Below, one piece after another: positions 56,285 through 64,000 of a DNA stretch of 64,000 nt; position 1 is the first letter of the stretch; each line of letters starts with the position of its first letter. The notes under the pieces are model-generated. The model did not search any database and was not told the origin of the DNA. It worked only from the letters and a program-made list of their open reading frames with translations. Position numbers and translations under genes: made by a program. This stretch comes from Ophioderma brevispina (Eukaryota; Echinodermata; Ophiuroidea; Amphilepidida; Ophiodermatidae), in assembly GCA_023653785.1 (NCBI GenBank), contig JAMKCH010012370.1, positions 1-64,000 of the forward strand. Reading direction: 5' to 3'.

Positions 56285-57091
56285 TGCCAGCATGCCGTCA
56301 TTCCGATTACAATTTAACCTTGCGTGATATAAAATATTTGGGAATAATAGGTCAAGGAGCTCACCGGTCGTGCGCCCGGTGTCGCAGTTACATTCGTTAG
56401 AGGAGATTACAGAGGTCATACCGAATCAGCAGCCCAAACGACTTACAATGCAAAAAATGAAGTCAAAATTCTAAAGAGGCTCCAACACCCCAATATTGTA
56501 CTTTTAAGCATACATTGAAGAAGGGTTGACGACTTGAGCTGACTGAATATGCTGACATGGGGTTCACTGCATTGTTTTTTTGAAGGAACACCGAGAAATT
56601 CCACTCCCCGAGGACTTAATTGTAAAATGGTGTTATCACTTGCGATAGCGTCAAGTACCTGCACACATGGATGTCTTGCCTCGGGGGGATATTAAATCCA
56701 ATAATTGTCTGCTTTGTTCCCCTAAACCGGTGAATATTGAAGTTATGTGATTTCGGTACTTCTCGTGAGACGGATATCTCTGTCTCAACCACTGGCGAGA
56801 GAGGTACGCACCGCTGGATGGCACCAGAAGCCATTGTTGGTTATCATTATTCCAAAGCTTCAGATATCTATTCCATGGCCATGGTTTTCTTGGAGTTGTG
56901 CACCAGGAACATCCCATTCAGCAGGCTTCCAATCTCTGCCGCTGTCTCTTGGCTTGTAGTAAAGGAAGACATTAAACCTAAAATTCCAGAAGGTTGTCCT
57001 AAGTATCTGCGTGAACTACTTCCTCTATGTTGGCAGAGGGATAGGCACAGTAGACCAAAGATACCTGAGATCATCAAAGTTATTGTTGATG
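56285..57091 (+). CDS. Protein kinase domain exon, TKL/MAP3K (MLK-DLK-ZAK-like)
   Basis: One exon holds almost the whole catalytic domain. LRDIKYLGIIGQGAH (about 56320-56365) is the Gly-rich loop. EVKILKRLQHPNIVLL (about 56458-56510) is the alphaC/HPN region. LTEYADMGSL (frame-shifted, 56540-56570) is the hinge. RGDIKSNN (about 56676-56700) is the catalytic loop, with RGD for HRD. LCDFGTSRE (56740-56766) is DFG; GTHRWMAPEAIVG is the activation segment/APE. DIYSMAMVFLELCTRNIPFS, CPKYLRELLPLCWQRDRHSR and PKIPEIIKV complete the C-lobe. The VAIK position reads VAVT. It ends in ..GATG|GTAATA (donor at 57092), leaving phase 1. The N-lobe has about three frame changes, while the C-lobe is clean for 118 codons. 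Predicted Ser/Thr kinase of stress-type MAP3K character. It could be a pseudogene, but flanking splice sites and a phase-matched next exon argue for a real gene with sequencing errors. Confidence 0.7.
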
Positions 57092-57779
57092 GTAATATAT
57101 TTGTCATAATTTTGTTATCCAAAACCATGATAACTTTTTGCACACCAAATTGGAAAGGCATAATTTTATGAATTCATCTTAAATTATGTTCGCTGAAGAA
57201 TTTCCAGGACTTAATGATTCGTACACAACCTTTAGAGATTTCTTTTGTAAGCATAAAACTACAAAAGACAGTTAAGAACCCATGCGTAAGTAAATATAAA
57301 AAGGTATTAATGTCTCAAAAATTGTCTATATTTCACATTCAAATCACATCTTTTTTAACATTATAAAAACCACCCGCGAAGAATAAATGACCGATACTGA
57401 GGTTTACATTTTGTTTTTAAACAATACGGTTCAGATTTGGGTTCCAAAGAAGTTAGATGTGACATTTAAAAATGAAGCTGTATTTTTGTTTATGGTTCGT
57501 TAGATATCCTCGAGAAAAGGTTATTCTAAAATTTCAGCTGATTCTGACGATGCGTTTGGACGTTGTGGGCAAATGTTTCTGTCATGGTGCCACTGTATTG
57601 TAATTTCTGTTCGTTTACAGATAAATACAAAATTCTTTCAAAGTAGATCTAATTTGGACGTAAGATTAGGCACATTCAAACAGTTGATACAAACATTTCA
57701 ACTCTTTTAGGAGCTTTTAGGTAAATCGAGGGACGAGGCTGTGGATCACAAAATGCCCATTTATCACAAAGAGGATCGT

Positions 57780-57888
57780 CGAGTGCCAAATTGTGTAAAC
57801 ACGTATTTCAATACGGAATAAATCGCAATCTCATCATAGTGCGCAGTTCACACTCCATAGAAAAACGTTTTACACAATTTGGCACTCG
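57780..57888. repeat. Inverted repeat, ~28-bp arms
   Basis: 'gagtgccaaattgtgtaaac.acgtatttc' (57781-57809) pairs with 'gaaaaacgttttacacaatttggcactc' (57860-57887) with few mismatches around a ~50-nt loop. Confidence 0.75.
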
Positions 57889-57984
57889 CCAGTGGTGGAA
57901 ACAACGAAAGGGGAGATCCACTTGGTGCCATCTTTAGTTTTCAACAGCTAGTCGATTTCATGGCGCCTTTTATATTTCAATAGT

Positions 57985-58300
57985 AAACCAGTTTCCATTT
58001 GTACACCTGGGATAATCTCCACCTTGCGCCACATTTGGGCCATTCTTCGGGATGTCACACACGTGACTGAACTTTATTTGCCTCCCATGACAAAACAACC
58101 ATCTAGCGAAAGTGGAAACATTATTCTTGGTTATGTTTGGACAAAATCTAACCAAAAATAATGTTTCCACTTTTGCTAGATTATTTGTTTTGTCATGGGA
58201 GGCAAAGTTCGGTCACGTGTGTGACATCCCGAAGAATGGCCCATTTCAGTTTTCCAGTGCAAGTCCATCTCCACTTGGTGAAACGGAAACTTCTTAGTCA
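57985..58300. mobile_element. Long near-perfect palindrome (foldback MITE)
   Basis: Arms 58037-58133 and 58149-58242 (~95 bp each) pair around a 15-nt loop, with a few indels. Outer flanks (gtttccatttgtacacc.. versus the complement of ..cttggtgaaacggaaac) extend the symmetry more weakly. Because of the symmetry, nearly the same peptide is encoded on both strands (58170-57970 minus, and 58112-58297 plus), so neither is a gene. Confidence 0.85.
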
Positions 58301-58383
58301 ATCTCAACATTTAAGTGTCACATTAGCAAGTTATTTTCTACTTATTTCCAGTTTTAGTTTTCAACATAGCAGGTCAATATTAA

Positions 58384-58749
58384 CTATACCACTGATCTCT
58401 ATACAATGGATTGGAAACCTGGGCTTCGTAATTGAGGCACTGACGGCCATATTGGTCATCCAAAAAGAGCCCAAGCAGGTGGTTAAGAGCCGGTCATTTA
58501 TACAAAATTTGTTCGCATTGAAATGTGGATAAGCGGCATAACAGACTACAGAATCAAGCCAATTCATTGAGCTCATTGGATTTGCGCGTATGGGATGGCA
58601 TGTCTCTAAAACGTGCACCCGCTGGGATACAACTTCTGTAAACAGGTGTCAATGCTATTGTGTTTCGGTAGACCAAGATGCCCGCCCATGCTCCATTTAT
58701 CTACCCATTACTGTTGTGTAGCCAATCCATGTATAGAGATCAGTGAACT
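58384..58749. mobile_element. Possible MITE with ~25-bp inverted ends
   Basis: 'cactgatctctatacaatggattgg' (58386-58410) is inverted at 58723-58748 ('ccaatccatgtatagagatcagtg'). The interior is unremarkable. No target duplication was identified. Confidence 0.5.
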
Positions 58750-59211
58750 GAAGGGCTGTTTCACATATGTACAGTTGGGGATATAACATTAAAAGACCGT
58801 TCTGAAGAATTAAAGGGGGGGCCCATGTAAGGATATGAAGTTTATCTTGATAGATGGCCTTCCACAATCTCAAAACACAATCTGTAAAGTTTCTTACCGA
58901 TATTTCAACTCGTTTTGAAGTGGAGAGCTAAAAAGGTGATTTCGTAAGCACCCATAGAGAGTACTGTGAAAATTTAATATTGGTCGACAAAATGGGGTAC
59001 ATTTTCGATCTTAACTTCCAAAACAAACATCCCTTTGAGGCCCTAAGATTTAACAGGTGGTAAATGAGAAAAATAGTAGCTGCTTCTGATACCAAAATGT
59101 TGACCACTTCCGGTAAATATGGGGGCTTCTGGGGACGAGGTGGATAGCATATGTAGCGATCGGGCCATGGACCTTGAAGCTGAATGATTATGATCCAACG
59201 CCGATTTTCTA

Positions 59212-59833
59212 CACTGTTAAAAAATTAAAGTGCAATGTACAGGAAAATTCCTGTAAAAAAAAGCTTTAAAAATGACATTATTTGGCTGTAATTTGGATGA
59301 AAACAGGGAAATTACTCTAAATTTTATGTCCAATATTCAGGGCCTAGATGACAAAATTTCAAAATGAAGCCTTTATTCGAATTTTAATGAGTAACAACAT
59401 TATTATACAACGCATGAATCTTCAATTATACAATTAAAGTAGGGACAAACAGACTGTAAATTTTACAGGAAATTACTGGCAGCAATTCTGCCAACAAAAC
59501 CCCGTAAAAATACAGCTTTTACATGTTTGCATTCAAATTTACTGTATATTTTACAGTTGATGTAAGTAATTTTACAACAAATGTCACATTGTACCAGTAT
59601 AGCACTGACAAAAAATTTGTAGATAGGGCCTACTAAGTTTGGGTGTTCGTCAGTGTTTTTTACTCTACACACGTTCACAAGATCGTAATAATCACCTACT
59701 ATTATATGTTTTAAGTGTTTCGATTCAATTAATGTTACAGTGATACGTAAATTTACGGTAATTGTTGGCAGAATTGCTTCCAGGGTTTTCCCGGGAGTTC
59801 CATGTAAAAATTTACAGTATTTTTTTTACAGTG
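59212..59833. mobile_element. TA-flanked MITE, ACTGTAAAAA-type, in the kinase intron
   Basis: Left TA|CACTGTTAAAAAATTAAAGT, right CAGTATTTTTTTTACAGTG|TA. TA copies are at 59210-59211 and 59834-59835. The interior carries palindromic 'ggcagcaattctgcc' and several 'tttacagt/actgtaaa' motifs shared with 38556-38854. Likely a Tc1/mariner-type non-autonomous element. Its right end lies 19 bp from the next exon. Confidence 0.6.
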
Positions 59834-59854
59834 TATTTTCTTTTTTTTAAACAG

Positions 59855-59923
59855 CGATGCCACCTGCTGTTCCAGGAAATCCTGTGAGTCATGACATAAA
59901 CTCGTGGGAAGTACATAAGGCAG
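59855..59923 (+). CDS. Downstream exon of the kinase gene (23 codons)
   Basis: Preceded by 'tattttcttttttttaaacag' and followed by the donor gcag|gtaatag. It is 69 bp, phase 1 at both ends. The single G left by the kinase exon plus CG gives Ala, then MPPAVPGNPVSHDINSWEVH, then KA. The frame is open across the join, and the donor (GTAATA) resembles that of the preceding exon. The Pro-rich, non-domain sequence fits the tail after a kinase domain. I found no further exon before the window ends. Confidence 0.5.
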
Positions 59924-62900
59924 GTAATAGTTTGTCTACTAATAATAATTACAGTACTTTTAAGGATTCAAAAACATTTGCAAACTTATCAATGCACTGA
60001 TACAAAGAGAATGAAACAAGGCAGTGATACGCATTAGAGTAGGCAACTTGGAACTGTTATGCTTTGATTATTGGATTAATTTTGACGAGAGATTGCTTGA
60101 TTGAACAAAAAAACCCGCAATATGGGACCATGTATAACCAGTCAAATATGTCCATGGTATTGAGAACTTTGTATGGGAGGAGAAAATTTCTATAATCAAC
60201 CCTGCTGTGAACTCATTTGGGTCATACCGGGGTGATGTGCTCACACTTTCTAGTCAGGACAAGGTGTTCTACGAATTCGGTAAGGGACATAATCAGATAA
60301 TGGCATGAAAAAAATTGACATAATGAAGGACCCTTACTGAATCACTTCCACGAGTGTGAAAACAATTTGGTGTTTACATTCTGTAAAACAGTAAAAACGG
60401 AAGAGTTCGGGGGCGGGAGGTGGCAGTTTGTGTGCAATTTCTGGAACATACAGTGTGAGTCAATAAAAAACCCTACATTCAGGAAAGTTTTCGTCAAAAG
60501 GTTTAAACGTTATGTTGGCTTAAATATTTGCGTGGTTGTTTACAGGGGATAAACGGCTATCAGAAGATTTTTATTTGGTGTCTTTCGGACTTTGGGTTCA
60601 AAAACTATGTTAATTTTTGCGGAGAGACCTAAAAAAATTCTTGTTTTGGACGATTTTAGCCATATGCGGAGAGACTGACACAAACGTATACCATAACATA
60701 TTAAAGCAAAGGCAATGGACACTGCATATCAACAAAAACAATAATGTTTGAATGAAACGGTCTATTGGGTAACCTATTATAAGGAAAATATCTTCATCAA
60801 ATTAATTACCATTGTTATCAAAAATCAATAAAGAGTCATCTTATTGAAAAAAACTCACTCATGTCGCAGTTTTCTGACATAAATGCTAATGATTTTGTTT
60901 ACATCTCTAAAGGTAATTATTTTGCACAATACAGAAAACTCAGGCTCCTTAATTGCGAGAATACCTAAGCTGAAGTTTTCTGTAAATAAATTGGATAAAC
61001 TTAAACATTAAATATCGAACTTGTTTTTTCAAGCGGAAGACAAAACCTTCTATGGTCACTTTGGCCCCCAAGTTTCGTTGTAGGTTAAAAAAAAAACCAT
61101 GAAATCTCGCTGAACCAGTAAACTGTGGTCTTCCACCACTATCTTGACTTTCTCATGTTGGGAAATTGAACAATTTTTTACTCAGCCTAATATCTTCCTT
61201 TTGTAACCTCCGGGATATTATTTTTATAGTCCTTCAATTGCTCTCCCCCAACTTTCTAATTGTTTAACAATAATTTGGTGTTAATAAGTGTTGTTACTCA
61301 ATCACGCTGAAGACCATGTTACGTCCATGTAAACGATGCATCGCTGTTTGGGCCTCAAAATCGCCAACAGGAATTTCACGTCTCTCAGCAAAATAGCTAA
61401 CCTTCTTCCTCCAAAGAGTCCAAATGACACCAAATACAACGTTTTTCGAAGCCTGTTTTATCCCTCTTTATAACCAAGCAAACATTGAGCAAAATAATCT
61501 TAACTATTTTAATTATTTTTTTATCTGAATGTAGGGGTTTGTATTGACTCCACACTGTAAAGCAAGTGTTCACAAAGATCCCTACAGAATTTACAGTGTA
61601 TCTAGCATGTTTTGCGACCCAAATCAAAAGCAGTCACACCGGGATCCAGGCATTGTCACTTGATTGGCTTGTAGTAGTAAGTTGATCTGGCAAAGTGAAA
61701 GATGGATTAGCACGGATTAGCCACATATTACAATACAATGTGCTCTGTGATCTGATGGAAAAAAAAAAAACAAAAAAAAAAAACATGCTTTTCAAGTTTG
61801 GTAAATGCTAGTAGCCTTTAATATGTCAGCATCCGCATCCTTGTTCCACAAACTGCCACAAACCCACCCCCCCCTCCCCCCCGTAACTCTTCCTGATTGT
61901 GTACTGTTTTTACAGAATGTAACAGCCAAATTGTTTTTCAAAACTCGTGAAGTGATTTCAGTAAGGGTCCTTTTCATTAATGTCCCATTTTTTCATGCCA
62001 TTATTTCCCTTTAAAAGTTTCGAATCTCCTATTCCGTAAGACCAATTAATAGAACAGATCGTGTACTTATTGCCAATCCAAAGTAACAAATGCAGTATGA
62101 GCCTTCTGAGTGTGACCAATCTTTCTAAGAAAAGGATGCTCGGTCCCTGACAGACTGATGTTTCATATGTCAGATGACAAAGATGGTCTAAGATTGAAAA
62201 CCTGTAGAACCAAGATATCTTGTGATTCACCAGTGGCAATATATCTCTGGGCACCATTGGCATACTCAGGCTTGGAAGTAACGTGCAATAGCGCTGTCTT
62301 GCTGTCCATTCATAAATTTTTTTGACCACCAAAGTGTTTACCACCCACCCAACCACCCGGGACCCAACCCATTACTTTGGAATCTCTGGCAAATTTAAAG
62401 GTGGGTGACCCGATACGACAAACCTCGCTATCTTCCCACTTACTGACCTTCCATTGAACCCTGAAAATTGTGTGTACGAAGAAAGTGTTCATATTCATAT
62501 TTTTGGCATCATCAACCCAAGTGAACTTTATGGGCCAAAAAATGTTTCCTCCTCCTCTTTGAGTAAAAAATATCATGAACAAAACGTCTCTTAAATGTGA
62601 TTGATCACATTTATTAACACACACTAACTATATGGGGTCCAATTAGTACAAACATTTTTGTTTTTACTATTCAACGGCTCGGCTGACCGATTTTACTAAA
62701 ATTTGCAATCATATTTTGGTGGTGATATGCTTCTGTAAGGATCAGCCACCTTTAATGTGCGAGATAAAATATGAAAGAGGCTAGATATTTGATCATGTTT
62801 TTTTTCTTTGGGACACAGTGTAAAACAGTTGTGCCTTAATCATTTGTAACTAAAATATAAAATGTTAAAAACACTACTAGTGATCGAGTCGAAAGAGTAC

Positions 62901-62989
62901 AAATTTTGAAATTTGCATGAATAGCTTACACTATCAATGATTCACTCAGAGTCAATCAAAATATTTGAAATTTGCAAAATTAGCTTAAA
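59924..62989. other. Non-coding region, possibly further kinase introns
   Basis: No convincing exon. A-rich runs at 61760-61783 and C-rich at 61866-61882. The minus frames at 61958-62624 have no recognisable domain and overlap repeat-like sequence. Confidence 0.35.
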
Positions 62990-63275
62990 AGTGAAGGATA
63001 AGTCTGTAGAATTCTCATAAATTATTTTTTGCAACTGAAATATTGACAGAAAAGGAAGAAAACAGCAGTACTGTATTCAAAGATATGAATCTCCATTCAA
63101 TTACGTGTTGTAGTAAGTGTCCGTAGGGACAGTATTGACTAAAATATCCGATTCTGTCCTTATTATGTTGATTTCAGTCTTAGCACTTGCAGGGTATGTT
63201 AGCATAGCCATACTTAATGTTACAGACATACAAAAATCTGATTTTTGGTGATTTAGCAAATCACTGATAGTTCAT
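62990..63275. repeat. Dispersed foldback-family repeat, copy A
   Basis: 'aaaagtgaaggataagtctgtagaat', 'attcaattacgtgttg.agtaagtgtcc', 'gactaaaat.tccgatt' and 'tagcaaatcactgata' recur in the same order at 63573-63870. Confidence 0.7.
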
Positions 63276-63368
63276 TTAAAGGTCCCAGGAAATGAGACGA
63301 TAAACCTAGTCCAAATCTTTACGGGTCATTCCATTCCAATAAACAGGACCACAAAAAAGAATACACTA

Positions 63369-63489
63369 CCAGTGACATCATTAGTGAAACTATTGATTTT
63401 CAGCCAGTGCCATGAATAGATTCACACCAGTCACCTGGAATTTCTATTACTCTCTGAAAAATCAATAGTTTCACTAATGATGTCATCAC
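63369..63489. repeat. Inverted repeat, ~34-bp arms
   Basis: 'agtgacatcattagtgaaac' continuing to 'tattgattttcag' (63370-63403) is the complement of 63454-63487 ('ctgaaaaatcaatag' and 'tttcactaatgatgtcatca'), with a ~50-nt loop. It lies between two direct repeat copies. Confidence 0.85.
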
Positions 63490-63572
63490 CAACCCAAATA
63501 TTGAATGCTTTCTCGTCCCTCCTTGTAGACTTGACACAAACCACGTCAATTCTATTGGCATTTCCTGTGACC

Positions 63573-64000
63573 TTTAAAAGTGAAGGATAAGTCTGTAGAA
63601 TCTCTAAGGTATTCAGTTTTATTAAACTGAAAAATTGACTGAAACAGAAGAAAACAAGTGTTGAAAGATACGAATTTTTATTCAATTACATGTTGCAGTA
63701 AGTGTCCATACCGACTAATGACTAAAATGTCCGATTTTTGTCCATATTTTGTTGCTTTTGGTCTAATCACTTGTAGAGCATGTTAGGATACATATACTTT
63801 TTACAGGCATGCACAAATCTGATTTTTGATTTTATTTTCTGATTTAGCAAATACTGATAGGGATTAGCAGCGATTTTTATTTTACTTTTATCTTATTCTG
63901 TAATTTCTATACGTGCGCATCAAAATTCTGACTTGTGATCAAAAAGGCCTTTCCCTGTGAATAGCCCAGATTTTAAGCGTAATATTGTGCCTATGATTGA
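63573..64000. repeat. Dispersed foldback-family repeat, copy B, cut by window end
   Basis: 63573-63870 repeats copy A in direct orientation. 63880-63995 ('gtaatttctatacgtgcgcatcaaaattctgac', then 'attttaagcgtaatattgtg') is the reverse complement of 24415-24530. The element probably continues beyond the window. Confidence 0.65.

Larger units (their letters stand above)
57092..59854 (+). other. Intron of the kinase gene, rich in foldback elements
   Basis: GT donor at 57092 and AG acceptor at 59853-59854, 2.76 kb. It contains four inverted-repeat structures annotated separately. No further coding block is seen within it. Confidence 0.55.

Noticed and set aside
57970..58297. Pair of similar proteins on opposite strands (..KNNVSTFAR..CDIPKNGP..)
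   Set aside because: They are the two strands of one palindrome, not genes.
62310..62624. 104-codon minus frame
   Set aside because: No recognisable domain and no splice support; composition fits non-coding sequence.
1..64000. CRISPR array, operon or prokaryotic mobile island
   Set aside because: The direct-repeat arrays have no regular unique spacers and no cas-like genes are present. Introns, LINEs, LTR elements and MITEs show the DNA is eukaryotic.

Overview
The window is eukaryotic, repeat-rich and mostly non-coding. I see no operons, ribosome binding sites, rRNA, confident tRNA or CRISPR array. The only host-gene material I can support is two phase-matched exons of a TKL/MAP3K-like protein kinase (56285-57091 and 59855-59923, + strand). 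There is also a doubtful 60-bp exon candidate at 28050-28109 and two decayed coding blocks: a SWIM zinc-finger protein at 3440-5400 and an unnamed helical/basic fragment at 8539-8790. An LTR retrotransposon with a deuterostome-associated architecture, several LINE families, foldback MITEs and many poly-G/poly-C tracts suggest a marine invertebrate deuterostome (echinoderm, hemichordate or similar). That assignment is inference only.

Layout. 0-14 kb: dispersed repeats, the SWIM pseudogene and small foldback elements. 14-19.2 kb: a ~2.0-kb tandem duplication that includes the front of a + strand LINE, followed by the rest of that LINE. 20.6-21.0 kb: a LINE fragment (-). 21-28 kb: non-coding with tandem and foldback repeats. 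28.3-32.0 kb: a near-complete LINE ORF2 (-), with endonuclease, reverse transcriptase and a C-terminal Cys/His motif. 34.2-36.8 kb: a second, more decayed LINE (-). 37.3-38.9 kb: a perfect hairpin, a piggyBac-like MITE and a TA-flanked MITE. 39.0-40.6 kb: two inverted minisatellite arrays and a dispersed repeat unit. 40.77-47.2 kb: a ~6.4-kb block with inverted ends and subterminal ~170-bp tandem repeats, holding a 1.7-kb tandem duplication and a 122-bp tandem array. 48.1-55.7 kb: a complete LTR retrotransposon. 55.7-60 kb: the kinase gene. 60-64 kb: non-coding with foldback repeats.

The best-defined unit is the LTR element. It has LTRs of ~1.13 and 1.18 kb, a tRNA-Pro-type primer site and a CCAAC target duplication. 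Its domain order is gag-protease-integrase-RT-RNase H: integrase lies before RT although the domains are Ty3/gypsy-like. This matches the known Gmr1-like group rather than a new system. It sits inside a dispersed repeat whose uninterrupted copy is also in the window.

Nearly all coding blocks carry single-base frameshifts, and duplicated segments differ mainly by small indels. One duplication switches abruptly from exact identity to indel-rich. Much of the apparent pseudogenisation could therefore be uncorrected long-read error, and every claim of gene death here is provisional.
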